A DNA stretch of 64,000 bases, from positions 1-64,000 of the forward strand of contig NZ_CP061319.1 in assembly GCF_018688455.1 (NCBI RefSeq), written 5' to 3'. The notes below the pieces were generated by a model. It saw nothing but the letters and a program-made list of their open reading frames with translations, was not told where the DNA came from and ran no database searches. Of the stretch, positions 23,941-32,693 are shown in pieces; positions within the stretch are counted from its first letter, which is position 1; the number at the start of each line of letters is the position of its first letter. A program made the position numbers and the translations under genes. This DNA is from Polynucleobacter sp. AM-7D1 (GTDB taxonomy: Bacteria; Pseudomonadota; Gammaproteobacteria; Burkholderiales; Burkholderiaceae).

Positions 23941-26070
23941 ATGACCCAATATCCCATTGTTGTTCAGGTAGTGATAGATAAGCCTCTGGCGCAGGGGTTC
24001 GACTATCTATGGGATGTAGAAAAATTAGGCAAATTCCCCGAAATAGGTAATGTAGTGGAGGTACCCTTCGCACGGGGTAAAGAAATTGGAGTTGTAATAA
24101 AAGTGAGTGATCACTCCGAATATGAGATAGAAAAGCTCAAATCTATAGATCGCCTTGCCCCCCTTCCGGCATTCGATCCCTCATTATTGCGGCTGATGAA
24201 TTTTGCAAGCCAGTATTACGTTCATGCACTTGGTGAAACTATCTTGCCAGTTATCCCGCAGATGTGGAAAAAGGCTGATAACTGGGAAAAAATTCCCGAA
24301 AAACTAGAATCAGCTAAAAAGAGCAAAAAAAAGCTTGATGTCATTGCGGAGGGATTGATAAGCCAAGAACAATTAAATCCAAGCCAAAAAAATGCCCTGC
24401 AAGAATTATTAGTAAATCAAGAAAAAGAAAATCAATTTAGAGCAATCCTATTACAGGGTCAGACCGGAAGCGGCAAGACTGCTGTTTTTCTAAATTGGCT
24501 AGCAAGCATCCTACAAGATGAGAGCGCACAGGTGCTGTTGCTGGTGCCAGAAATTAATTTAACACCACAACTAGAAAGACGCGTTAAGGCATACTTTCCT
24601 GATAAAAAAATGGCTGTACTGCATAGTGGAGTCAGCGAAAAGAAAAGGGGGATTGCTTGGTATGAGGCAATGACTGGTAAAGCACAGATCATTTTGGGAA
24701 CAAGGTTGGCAGCATTGACGCCAATGCCAAATTTACGAGCAATCGTGGTGGATGAGGAGCATGACCCATCCTACAAGCAACAAGATGGAACGCGTTACTC
24801 TGCTAGAGACTTAGCAATATGGCGTGCCCATGATCAAAGAATTCCCATCCTCTTATCTTCTGCAACACCATCATTGGAAACTTGGCTTGCTGCTCAATCT
24901 GGTCGATATGAATATATCCGACTGGATCAGCGCGCCCAGGGTGCAAGCTTGCCCAGCGTCCATTTGATTAATACGCGTGATCCACAAAATCAATTTAGTC
25001 CGGGTGATGTAGGTGCGCCAAAGGAAAAAAGCCTAATTAGTAAAACGCTAGCAAGTGCTATTACTAAGACTTTGGGTGAAAAAAAGCAGAGCTTAATTTT
25101 GATTAATCGCCGGGGTTATGCCCCTGTACTGAGTTGCTCGGCCTGCAATTGGCTGTCAAAGTGCACACAATGCTCAACCTACACCGTGATGCATAAGGCA
25201 GGAGCATTGGGGAAAAGACCAGTGTTGAGTTGCCATCATTGCGGATTAGTTAAACCTATTCCTCAGTTCTGCCCAGATTGTGGCAATGCCGATTTAAAAA
25301 CGCTTGGTCATGGAACGCAAAAGCTAGAAGATGCAATAGAGGAAATGTGGCCACAAGCTAGAGTGCTACGGGTCGATACAGACTCAAGTAGAAAGAGCAA
25401 GGGAGCAGAAGCACTCTTTCAGGAAATACATAATGGAAATGCAGATATTGTTGTTGGCACTCAAATGATTGCCAAGGGGCACGACTATCAAAATATTGGA
25501 TTAGTTGCAGTATTAGATTCAGACAGTCGACTGTATTCAGCGGACTTTAGAGCTGCAGAAAGATTATTTGCGCAGTTAGTTCAAGTGGCTGGTCGGGCGG
25601 GTAGATCTGGCAGTAGTACTGATTCTGGTGGTGATATTTATATCGAGACTCAGTACCCCGAGTCACCAGTGTTTCAATATTTACTTAGACACGATGTCGA
25701 TGGATTTCTAGCATTTATTGCGAGCGAGCGTGAAGAGGCAAAGTTACCGCCCTACTCTTATCAAGCCCTTATTCACGCGGAAGGAAAAAGTCTAGATAAA
25801 GCGATTCAGTTTTTGAATGAACTGAAGACTCGCATGAAAAGTCGAGGGATGATTACAAAAGAGCTGAAGGTCTATGATCCCGTGCCCAAGCCGGTCATGC
25901 GAGTGGCTGGTTCAGAGCGCGCCCAGTTATTAATTGAGTCAGTCAATCGCAAGACTTTACAAGAGGCCCTTGAAATGATTGATCAAGATTTACGCCAAGA
26001 ATCCACCGGAAGAATCAGTAAGACATCCCGCATTCGTTGGCTCGTAGAGCGAGACCCAATCAGTATTTAG
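23941..26070 (+). CDS. priA: Primosomal protein N' (replication restart helicase PriA)
   Basis: 709 aa. A 3'-5' superfamily 2 helicase that reloads DnaB at stalled forks. The N-terminal 3'-binding domain starts QYPIVVQVVIDKPL. Walker A GQTGSGKT lies near residues 173-180 and DEEHD near 270-274. The zinc-binding insertion has CSACNWLSKCTQC, CHHCG and CPDCG. Helicase motifs V and VI include QMIAKGHDY and QVAGRAGRSG. Its codon use looks more A-rich than the genes around it (impression, not measured). Convergent with gcvH, with a 4-bp overlap of the ends. Confidence 0.97.
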   Translation: MTQYPIVVQVVIDKPLAQGFDYLWDVEKLGKFPEIGNVVEVPFARGKEIGVVIKVSDHSEYEIEKLKSIDRLAPLPAFDPSLLRLMNFASQYYVHALGETILPVIPQMWKKADNWEKIPEKLESAKKSKKKLDVIAEGLISQEQLNPSQKNALQELLVNQEKENQFRAILLQGQTGSGKTAVFLNWLASILQDESAQVLLLVPEINLTPQLERRVKAYFPDKKMAVLHSGVSEKKRGIAWYEAMTGKAQIILGTRLAALTPMPNLRAIVVDEEHDPSYKQQDGTRYSARDLAIWRAHDQRIPILLSSATPSLETWLAAQSGRYEYIRLDQRAQGASLPSVHLINTRDPQNQFSPGDVGAPKEKSLISKTLASAITKTLGEKKQSLILINRRGYAPVLSCSACNWLSKCTQCSTYTVMHKAGALGKRPVLSCHHCGLVKPIPQFCPDCGNADLKTLGHGTQKLEDAIEEMWPQARVLRVDTDSSRKSKGAEALFQEIHNGNADIVVGTQMIAKGHDYQNIGLVAVLDSDSRLYSADFRAAERLFAQLVQVAGRAGRSGSSTDSGGDIYIETQYPESPVFQYLLRHDVDGFLAFIASEREEAKLPPYSYQALIHAEGKSLDKAIQFLNELKTRMKSRGMITKELKVYDPVPKPVMRVAGSERAQLLIESVNRKTLQEALEMIDQDLRQESTGRISKTSRIRWLVERDPISI

Positions 26071-26459
26071 GCGCCTGGGCCAGATTCATATTGCGCAAGG
26101 GACATTAAAGCATCTAGATCGACAGTCAGAGATTCTGTTGATGCTGGTTTAATTTTAAATAGCCAAACTGCATAAGGGTTTTCGTTCACCAACTCAGGAC
26201 TGGAATCCATAGAGTCATTCAGGGCAACGATCTCGCCACTAATAGGCGCATGAATATCACTTGCAGCTTTAACGGACTCTATTGCTGCGATGGCTTCGCC
26301 TTGCTTCACTTGCTGCCCAACTTTTGGCGCTTGAAAAAACATGACATCACCTAAAGATTCTTGGGCATGATTGCTGATGCCGACCCACACTAGCCCATCA
26401 TCTTCGATGCTGGCCCACTCATGTGATTCTGCAAATTTAAATGTGTCTTGAGTTTTCAT
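26067..26459 (-). CDS. gcvH: Glycine cleavage system H protein
   Basis: 130 aa. Carries the lipoyl arm that shuttles the aminomethyl group between P, T and L proteins. Lipoylation site ESVKAASD with Lys64, preceded by the GDVMFFQAPKVGQQV fold. No gcvT or gcvP lies nearby, unlike the usual gcvTHP operon, so this is a lone copy in this window. Its stop overlaps that of priA. Confidence 0.95.
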   Translation of the reverse strand: MKTQDTFKFAESHEWASIEDDGLVWVGISNHAQESLGDVMFFQAPKVGQQVKQGEAIAAIESVKAASDIHAPISGEIVALNDSMDSSPELVNENPYAVWLFKIKPASTESLTVDLDALMSLAQYESGPGA

Positions 26460-26533
26460 TGTGTATCCTGTGAGACATATTCTAGCGTCTTTGCCATCAA
26501 CTAGTGGCTAATAACTTTAAGCGTTTCTTATTT

Positions 26534-27172
26534 ATGCCGATCAAATTAGGAATTGTGCCCGTTACTCCATTCGAACAAAACTGTTCAATCTTGGTTTGTC
26601 AAGAAACAGGGGATGCAGCGGTAGTTGATCCTGGTGGAGATATAGACAAGATTTTGGATGGCGTTAAACAACTGGGCGGCACGGTTAAAAAGATATTACT
26701 AACTCACGGCCATCTAGATCATTGTGCTGCAGCTAAGGACTTAGCTGATCAACTGGGCGTACCAATTGAAGGCCCACAAATTGATGAACAGTTTTGGCTA
26801 GATCAATTGCCTGAGCAAACTATACGCTTTGGATTTGGGCATGCAAAAGCATTTTTGCCTACTCGCTGGTTAGAGGATGGCGATCATGTACAAGTTGGTA
26901 ATGTTGATTTAGAAGTGCTGCACTGTCCGGGCCATACGCCAGGTCATGTTGTGTTTTTTGATAAAGAAGATCGCCTGGCTTTAGTTGGCGATGTTTTATT
27001 TGCTGGATCAATCGGCAGAACAGATTTCCCGCGTGGTAATCATGCCGACTTAATTAATGCCATTAAGACAAAATTGTGGCCACTAGGTGATGACGTGCAG
27101 TTTGTTCCTGGTCATGGACCTATGTCAACATTTGGCAAAGAGCGGCAAACGAACCCCTACGTTGGGGATTGA
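26534..27172 (+). CDS. Metallo-beta-lactamase fold hydrolase (glyoxalase II-like)
   Basis: 212 aa from ATG 26534. A GTG at 26504 would add ten residues unlike the family, which usually begins just before the PVTPFEQNC block. Metal ligands are visible: LTHGHLDHC, CPGHTPGH, VGDVLF and VPGHGP. The family includes hydroxyacylglutathione hydrolase-like enzymes and the YcbL group; length fits the latter. Substrate cannot be set from sequence. Divergent from gcvH. Confidence 0.88.
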   Translation: MPIKLGIVPVTPFEQNCSILVCQETGDAAVVDPGGDIDKILDGVKQLGGTVKKILLTHGHLDHCAAAKDLADQLGVPIEGPQIDEQFWLDQLPEQTIRFGFGHAKAFLPTRWLEDGDHVQVGNVDLEVLHCPGHTPGHVVFFDKEDRLALVGDVLFAGSIGRTDFPRGNHADLINAIKTKLWPLGDDVQFVPGHGPMSTFGKERQTNPYVGD

Positions 27173-27189
27173 TCAGGTTTGAATTGGTG

Positions 27190-27214
27190 AAGCCTAATTG
27201 AAAGTTAGGCTTTT
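27190..27214 (+). terminator. Weak Rho-independent terminator after the MBL gene
   Basis: AAGCCTAA / TTAGGCTT, an 8-bp stem with a 7-nt loop, followed by a T4 run. It starts 18 bp after the MBL-fold stop codon. The 3' arm overlaps the end of the convergent zinc-ribbon gene. Confidence 0.6.
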
Positions 27215-27390
27215 GCTGAACCGGTGCGATGCGTGCGGTTGTATAAACAGCTGGCGCAAATCCAACGTTGCTTCCGATTGCTTGTCGGAATCCAGGTGCC
27301 ACCTTCTAGGCGCTTTTCGCGACTGCATGAAGAGCAAAACTTAAGGCTCTGTGAGGTTTCTTGGGTAGCAGCTGGAGTCGAGGTAGTCAT
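27205..27390 (-). CDS. Small zinc-ribbon protein of unknown function
   Basis: 61 aa from ATG; a TTG two codons upstream is possible, but the ATG has GGA six bases before it. Two CxxC pairs (FCSSC and ICASC), about 26 residues apart, suggest a zinc ribbon. The stretch between contains GGTWIPTSNRKQRW, and the end is basic. No signal peptide. It lies alone between convergent and co-directional neighbours. Two evenly spaced CxxC pairs make chance less likely, but I do not recognise a named family. Confidence 0.6.
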   Translation of the reverse strand: MTTSTPAATQETSQSLKFCSSCSREKRLEGGTWIPTSNRKQRWICASCLYNRTHRTGSAKA

Positions 27391-27431
27391 GGGCAATCCG
27401 GGTAAGCCAAATCTTGTACAGAGGATCTATT

Positions 27432-28574
27432 TTACCCGTTTTGTCCCGCTGGGGCTGGGCTCAGGACAACTCGGACTGAATCAGCCGTTTTATTGCCATC
27501 GAAATCTAACCAAGCCTTATTTTCAAAGTCATACAGCTTGCACTTTCGGGCTGTATCGAAATACCAGGCCCAAGAGAACTTTTGAACAAAAATACGCTCT
27601 GGAAGGATGGTTTCAAGGGTATTTTGGGCTTCTTGGAGGCGATATAGGGGTACGCTCATATCTACGTGATGGGCGGTGTGCTCCATGATGTGGTGCATTA
27701 AAGAGCCCCAAACCCAGTTAAAGGTCAAATGAACTGTAGTGGACACAAAAGGCTGGGCACGCAACCACTCGGATTTCTTGTCATACCAAGAAACTTTTGG
27801 ATGGGTGTGGTGAACATAAACCACAAAGCCGATCATCCCGTTCCAGAATAAGAAGGGAATAGCAAAGCCGGTGATCAGGCCAAGCCAAACTGATTGACCG
27901 GTGGCAAGGGCGCCAGCAATGAGGCAAGCAATCCAAACTATGGCAAAACCAGTCACCAACAGGTTGTCCTTCAGGAAAATTGGACGATCGCCGGGCTTGT
28001 TTTTAGCATTTGGGAAGTACTCGCGTCTCCACCAGATTTCAATGAGGTAATAGAAAACTGGACCCCAGCCGCTGCGGTAAAGACGCTCTAACGCTTTGCG
28101 CCATGCAGGCAGAGCATCAAACTCGGCTTTTGATAGGGGGGCCCAGACGAAGTCAAAGCCCTTGAGGTTGGTTTGCCCGTGGTGAACCACGTTGTGGCCT
28201 ACATCCCATAAGCTATAAGGGGTTAAGGACGGCAAGAATGCAATACGACCCAAGACTTTATTGAGTTCGCGGTGTGGTGTGTAGCTTTGGTGGCAGGCAT
28301 CATGACCCAAAATGAAGATTCGACCAGTAACGAAGCCAGCAACTAAGCCCAAGATGATCTTGATCAGAATGCTTTCAACAAAAATAGTCCCAGCAATACA
28401 GCCCAGCCACAAAGCCGCGTCCAAAACCAGAAGCGCGATTGCCTTTGCTGTTTGCCCTTCAGCCATTGGGATTAGCCAGCTGCGGATGACCTTGCGATGC
28501 GGCAATGGAAGATCAGGGGCCAAAGGATTGGCCATAGATGGTTCGGAGAGTGCTGGATTTATGTGATTTGACAT
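27432..28574 (-). CDS. Membrane fatty acid desaturase family protein
   Basis: 380 aa from ATG 28574; a TTG four codons upstream is an alternative and neither has a clear ribosome site. Three histidine boxes of the di-iron membrane desaturase fold are present: HDACH, HNVVHH and HTAHH, with hydrophobic spans between. It would introduce a double bond into acyl chains or hydroxylate a lipid or carotenoid; the subfamily is not resolved. Single gene with tRNA-Arg upstream on the same strand. Confidence 0.85.
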   Translation of the reverse strand: MSNHINPALSEPSMANPLAPDLPLPHRKVIRSWLIPMAEGQTAKAIALLVLDAALWLGCIAGTIFVESILIKIILGLVAGFVTGRIFILGHDACHQSYTPHRELNKVLGRIAFLPSLTPYSLWDVGHNVVHHGQTNLKGFDFVWAPLSKAEFDALPAWRKALERLYRSGWGPVFYYLIEIWWRREYFPNAKNKPGDRPIFLKDNLLVTGFAIVWIACLIAGALATGQSVWLGLITGFAIPFLFWNGMIGFVVYVHHTHPKVSWYDKKSEWLRAQPFVSTTVHLTFNWVWGSLMHHIMEHTAHHVDMSVPLYRLQEAQNTLETILPERIFVQKFSWAWYFDTARKCKLYDFENKAWLDFDGNKTADSVRVVLSPAPAGQNG

Positions 28575-28655
28575 GATAAGAATCAATAAGTTAGGTGCAA
28601 ATGATAGCCTTTTTCACGAATTTACGCATGATATAGGTCAAAAACCCCCGTGTTT

Positions 28656-28731
28656 TGGTGCGCCCGGCAGGAATCGAACCTGCGACCCTTGGCTTCGGAG
28701 GCCAATACTCTATCCACTGAGCTACGGGCGC
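28656..28731 (-). tRNA. tRNA-Arg (anticodon CCG)
   Basis: 76 nt including encoded CCA. Acceptor GCGCCCG pairs with CGGGCGC. Anticodon stem TTGGC/GCCAA with loop CTCCGAA reads CGG. The T-loop GGTTCGA is conserved. Confidence 0.95.
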
Positions 28732-28787
28732 CAGTAGGAAATTCGCTAACTACGCCATTGTAAGTGCCTATACCCTCCCGGTCTCGT

Positions 28788-28793
28788 TATAAT
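28788..28793 (+). promoter_or_regulatory. Consensus -10 element before the cytochrome c gene
   Basis: A perfect TATAAT, 44 bp before the cytochrome c start. At the right distance only a poor -35 (TGCCTA) is found, so activator help or an upstream element may be needed (inference). Confidence 0.5.
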
Positions 28794-28836
28794 CACGGCA
28801 AAGTAACCTTTCAACCCGTCAAACGATAAAAGTCCT

Positions 28837-29337
28837 ATGAGTGAAGCGCACGGCAACCTAATTAAGTCCCCTAAACAACTAATCATCATGGTGTTTGCTA
28901 GCTTTTTTGTGCCACTGATTATTATTTTGTTATTAATGGTGTTTGTAAATAACGGCAAGCGTACGGATGCTGAAGCATCTGCCGAGGTATTGATTAAGCC
29001 AGTTGCAAAACTAAACTTTAAAGATGCCAGTAAACCGCGTGAGTTGCAATCTGGCGAGCAGGTATATAAGGCAGTCTGTGCATCATGCCATGCAAGTGGT
29101 GCCGCTGGTGCGCCGAAGTTTGGCGATACTGCCGCTTGGAGCGCTCGTCTAGGTAAGGGTTATGATGGCTTGTTGACCTCAGTAGTTAAGGGCAAAGGCG
29201 CAATGCCAGCCAGAGGTGGAGCGAGCCCAGCCGATATTAGCGATTATGAATTGGGTCGTGCTGTAGTCTACTTGGCAAATTCTGCTGGTGGTACATTGCC
29301 AGAGCCTAAGGCTCCCAATCCCCCTGCCGCTAAATAA
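28837..29337 (+). CDS. Membrane-anchored monohaem cytochrome c (c5-like)
   Basis: 166 aa. One N-terminal membrane anchor (residues 15-37, IIMVFASFFVPLIIILLLMV) is followed by a periplasmic domain with the haem motif CASCH and a distal Met candidate in AMPARGG. A Pro/Ala-rich tail ends it. The architecture resembles CycB/c5-type cytochromes that pass electrons to terminal oxidases. Monocistronic, with a promoter and a strong terminator. Confidence 0.88.
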   Translation: MSEAHGNLIKSPKQLIIMVFASFFVPLIIILLLMVFVNNGKRTDAEASAEVLIKPVAKLNFKDASKPRELQSGEQVYKAVCASCHASGAAGAPKFGDTAAWSARLGKGYDGLLTSVVKGKGAMPARGGASPADISDYELGRAVVYLANSAGGTLPEPKAPNPPAAK

Positions 29338-29352
29338 TTTTTAGCACATTCG

Positions 29353-29380
29353 AAAAAGCTGGCTACATGCCAGCTTTTTT
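29353..29380. terminator. Strong Rho-independent terminator, bidirectional
   Basis: AAAAAGCTGGC / GCCAGCTTTTT with loop TACAT, then further T. A-rich on the left, so it can serve both the cytochrome gene and the convergent rsmI gene. Confidence 0.9.
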
Positions 29381-29388
29381 ATTGTCCA

Positions 29389-30282
29389 TCACTGGTCTTT
29401 AGCATCAAGCGCAACCTGGTAGGCATCTTTCTTGCTCAGTCCTAGAGTTTGTGCGAGTACAGCGGCAATTTCCTTGCTACCTAAATATGGGCTTAGTGCA
29501 TTTGCCCACAGCAATAGCGAGGAGCGCTCTGGAGCCTCATCGGCATTAGCCTGGCGGCCAGCTACCAAAACAATAAATTCACCCTTGAGGCTTTCTGCTT
29601 TATCAAGCCACGCGGGAACATCTGCAGCAGTGAGTGTGACGAGTTGCTCAAATTTTTTAGTAAGTTCCCTGCCCACCAGTATCTGCCGTTCTGGTTCCAG
29701 CTCTTTGTTAATCATCATCAGCGTTTCGCGGATTTGATGTGGCGATTCAAAAAAAATGCTTGCCTTTGAATTACTTCGAATGTCTTTGATGAACGTGCTT
29801 CGCTCTTTTGCTTTGTTGGGCCAGAAGCCGAGAAACTGAAAGCGTCCTTCCGATGGCAGCATTACTGAGCCACTGGCAGAGATGGCAGAAGATACTGCGC
29901 TAGCACCGGGTATGGGGATAATTCGAAAGCCTGCTTTTTGAACCGCATTTACCAGGCGTGCACCTGGGTCAGAAACGCCTGGAGTGCCAGCATCTGAAAC
30001 ATAGGCCCAACGTTCGTTTTGAGAAAGATGCTCAATAATATTTTGAGCGCCAGCAATTTCATTGTGCTCATGCAGGGCGACACATTTTTTATGAATCCCA
30101 AAGTGTTGAAGCAGGGGCGCGCTATGCCTAGTGTCTTCACAGGCAATACCATCCACGGAATTTAGGACGTGCAGCGCGCGTAAGGTGATATCCCCTAAAT
30201 TACCAATAGGGGTGGCAACCATATACAGGGCTCCCGCAGGAAGATCCTGCTGTTTTAAAAAGTCAAAGGAGCTTAATTCCAT
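29389..30282 (-). CDS. rsmI: 16S rRNA 2'-O-ribose C1402 methyltransferase
   Basis: 297 aa. Tetrapyrrole methylase-like fold. N-terminal ALYMVATPIGNLGDITLRAL (residues 18-37) and the middle VSDAGTPGVSDPG block are diagnostic of RsmI. It methylates the ribose of C1402 in the decoding centre. It is divergent from diaA, the same partnership known from other proteobacteria. Confidence 0.96.
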   Translation of the reverse strand: MELSSFDFLKQQDLPAGALYMVATPIGNLGDITLRALHVLNSVDGIACEDTRHSAPLLQHFGIHKKCVALHEHNEIAGAQNIIEHLSQNERWAYVSDAGTPGVSDPGARLVNAVQKAGFRIIPIPGASAVSSAISASGSVMLPSEGRFQFLGFWPNKAKERSTFIKDIRSNSKASIFFESPHQIRETLMMINKELEPERQILVGRELTKKFEQLVTLTAADVPAWLDKAESLKGEFIVLVAGRQANADEAPERSSLLLWANALSPYLGSKEIAAVLAQTLGLSKKDAYQVALDAKDQ

Positions 30283-30387
30283 GGGGCAATCTTTTACGCA
30301 GAGATATCAATAAGTAAGAGGATACGTCCCTTTTGAATTCAGGGGCAGCATAGACATCTTGCGCGTACTTTGGCGCATAATAATGTG

Positions 30388-30990
30388 ATGGATAAAGATA
30401 CCCTCGAACGTTTGCGCGCTCGCGCATCCCAACATTTCTTGGACAGCATTGCTGTAAAGCAAGAAGCTGAAAAAATACTTCCGGAGCAAATTGCGCGTGG
30501 CATAGTCGCTATGACAAACTGTTTGCATGCCGGTGGGAAAGTGATGGCTTGCGGCAATGGCGGATCTGCTGCAGATGCACAACATTTTGCTGCCGAGCTG
30601 ATTGGCCGCTTTGAGAGAGAGCGACAAGAGTTAGCTGCGATTGCATTGACAACCGATACTTCAATTTTGACCGCAGTCGGAAATGATTACAGTTATGACG
30701 AGATCTTTAGCAAGCAAGTACGCGGCCTTGGAAAAAAAGGCGACATCTTAATTGGCATTTCTACTTCAGGAAATTCAAAAAACGTAGTGAAGGCTATTGA
30801 GGCTGCAAAAAAAATGGGGATCAAAATTATTGCCTTGACTGGTAATGGCGGTGGAAAAATTGCAAGCCTATTGGATGCGGATGATATCCATCTGTGCGCA
30901 CCCTCCACTCGTACTGCACGCATTCAAGAAACACATTTAGTTTTGCTTCACGCGCTATGTGATGGCGTAGATCATTTATTGCTTGATTAA
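30388..30990 (+). CDS. diaA: SIS-domain protein, DiaA/GmhA family
   Basis: 200 aa from ATG 30388; an in-frame TTG at 30370 and GTG at 30385 are alternatives with no better ribosome site. SIS phosphosugar-binding motifs: ACGNGGSAADAQHFAAEL and GISTSGNS. Sequence alone cannot fully separate phosphoheptose isomerase GmhA from the DnaA-binding regulator DiaA. The context rsmI-[diaA]-dolP matches E. coli yraL-diaA-yraP and supports DiaA. Confidence 0.82.
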   Translation: MDKDTLERLRARASQHFLDSIAVKQEAEKILPEQIARGIVAMTNCLHAGGKVMACGNGGSAADAQHFAAELIGRFERERQELAAIALTTDTSILTAVGNDYSYDEIFSKQVRGLGKKGDILIGISTSGNSKNVVKAIEAAKKMGIKIIALTGNGGGKIASLLDADDIHLCAPSTRTARIQETHLVLLHALCDGVDHLLLD

Positions 30991-31017
30991 TAGTTTCACT
31001 AATTAGAAAGTTCCTAC

Positions 31018-31665
31018 ATGAGAAATACACCCACCATCAAACTCTTTGCTGCACTTTTGATTGCATCATTTTTATCTGGTTGTGGTGTGTTGGCTGTTGG
31101 TGGTGTTGTGGCGGGCGCGAGTGTTATGGCAGATCGTCGCACGCCTGCAGTTCAGGCAATCGATAAGGGTATTGAGTTGGAGGCAGGAAATGCTCTGTCC
31201 AAACGTTATGGCGATGATGCGCACATCAATGTCACCTCATTCAATCAAAAGGTATTGTTAACTGGCGAGGTTAAAGATGCCGATATTAAAGGCCAGGCTG
31301 GCGCTTATGTAAAGGCGATGAAGAATGCGCGTTCCGTTTTTAATGAATTAATCATTGGACCAAATAGCTCTTATACAGCTCGCGCGAACGATGCCTTCCT
31401 TGAATCCAAAATCAAAACACAAATGATTTTTACCGATAAGTTGCCATCCAATTCGATGGCGATTGTTGCTGAAGGTAGTAGCGTTTATTTGATGGGAATT
31501 CTGACGCAAAATGAAGCGGCAATTGCCAAGAAAGTAGCAAGCAACGCTGACGGTGTAAAAGATGTTTACGCCTACTTCGACATTATTTCTGAGGCAGAAA
31601 AAGTGCGCCTAGAAAAACAAGGCAAGGCTGATGAGTCTCAGCCTAACTCTGCTCCAAAGCAGTAA
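31018..31665 (+). CDS. dolP: BON-domain outer membrane lipoprotein DolP (YraP-like)
   Basis: 215 aa. Signal peptide with lipobox LSGC (Cys22), so a lipoprotein. Two BON domains follow at about 45-115 and 125-195; the second is seen as DAFLESKIKTQMIF... and VYLMGIL. DolP supports outer membrane integrity and BAM function in E. coli. 27 bp after diaA, probably one transcript. Confidence 0.92.
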   Translation: MRNTPTIKLFAALLIASFLSGCGVLAVGGVVAGASVMADRRTPAVQAIDKGIELEAGNALSKRYGDDAHINVTSFNQKVLLTGEVKDADIKGQAGAYVKAMKNARSVFNELIIGPNSSYTARANDAFLESKIKTQMIFTDKLPSNSMAIVAEGSSVYLMGILTQNEAAIAKKVASNADGVKDVYAYFDIISEAEKVRLEKQGKADESQPNSAPKQ

Positions 31666-31710
31666 GTTGTTTTGGTAGTAAGTCAGAAAAATTATTTTTT
31701 GAGATCAGAT

Positions 31711-32037
31711 GTGAAATTTTTTTTGCTCGCCACCATCCTCTCACTTTTCTCTGCAAGTGCGACTGCAGATGATGCAAAGGCATTCGCACTTGCAAAACAA
31801 AGTGCTTGCTTAGGGTGCCATGCAAAAGATAAAAAAATTGTGGGACCAAGTTTTCAGGCGATTGCAAAAAAATATGCGAATGACCCTGGTGCAACAGTGT
31901 TTTTAAAAAACAAAATTATTAAAGGTGGCTCTGGATCCTGGGGTGTTGTGCCTATGCCAGCAAATGCGAAGTTAAGCGATGCCGATGTATCTTTACTAAC
32001 AGGTTGGATTTTGCGCGGAGCGCCTAGCGCAAATTAA
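31711..32037 (+). CDS. Periplasmic class I cytochrome c
   Basis: 108-aa precursor from GTG 31711; an upstream TTG at 31672 would put a charged segment before the signal peptide, so it was rejected. The signal peptide is cleaved near SATA-DDAKAF. Haem motif CLGCH and distal Met candidate in VVPMPAN; size fits the c8/c551 group. Likely carried on the diaA-dolP transcript, 45 bp downstream. Its end overlaps the convergent GNAT gene by 4 bp. Confidence 0.85.
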   Translation: MKFFLLATILSLFSASATADDAKAFALAKQSACLGCHAKDKKIVGPSFQAIAKKYANDPGATVFLKNKIIKGGSGSWGVVPMPANAKLSDADVSLLTGWILRGAPSAN

Positions 32038-32693
32038 GTTGGGCGAACTAGAGGTTTGCCTAGAAACCAGGACCACGCATCATTTGAGCGCTTGAAATTT
32101 TCTTTCAGCGCATAGTCAAAGTCAGCCCATTGCTCATTGGCAGCTTCTTCAACAATTGTGCCGGGATTTGCGGGCGGTAATTTCAAGTAAGCATCTGCAT
32201 CGCCATATGCATATTCAACGCGCATTCCAGCCTTTTGAGCCAGATGCATCATGGCTCTATTATTTGCTAGGCAGTGCACAAACAAGGTTTCGATACGAGT
32301 ATTGCGTGAGTGCACTGAAGCGCGTGCTAGCAATGCTGTGCCTATGCCCTTTCCACGTCCAGTCGGAAGCACAGATACACCAAACTCGGCGGCTCGTGGT
32401 TGATCTTTGATCTTTGGTAAGTAGGCTAAATGCGCCATGCCAATCAGGTTAAGTCCAGAATCAAAGCTGCCAAAAACGGTATCCCTATTGAAATCTAGCT
32501 CATCTACATAATGATGAATAACCTCATCAGGCGTTTGAGTGCCAAAGCGTAGACGGCGATCCTCTTCACTTAGAAGTAAAAGATGACGCAATATCTCACC
32601 CTTGTGTCCAGCATGTAATTCACGAACAGGAACAACCGAGCCTGCCGTATATGGCTTGCTAGGTAAGTGATTGGTCGCTAATTTATGGTGCAT
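32034..32693 (-). CDS. GNAT-family N-acetyltransferase
   Basis: 219 aa. The acetyl-CoA-binding motif A is visible as VSVLPTGRGKGIGTALLARA near residues 107-126, preceded by LRFGTQTPDE. The C-terminal part is not distinctive. Substrate unknown. Single gene reading away from the rRNA operon. Confidence 0.82.
   Translation of the reverse strand: MHHKLATNHLPSKPYTAGSVVPVRELHAGHKGEILRHLLLLSEEDRRLRFGTQTPDEVIHHYVDELDFNRDTVFGSFDSGLNLIGMAHLAYLPKIKDQPRAAEFGVSVLPTGRGKGIGTALLARASVHSRNTRIETLFVHCLANNRAMMHLAQKAGMRVEYAYGDADAYLKLPPANPGTIVEEAANEQWADFDYALKENFKRSNDAWSWFLGKPLVRPT

Noticed and set aside
27224..27688. 154-aa plus-strand open frame across the zinc-ribbon and desaturase genes
   Set aside because: It is antisense to two better-supported genes, has no family features and spans their intergenic gap.
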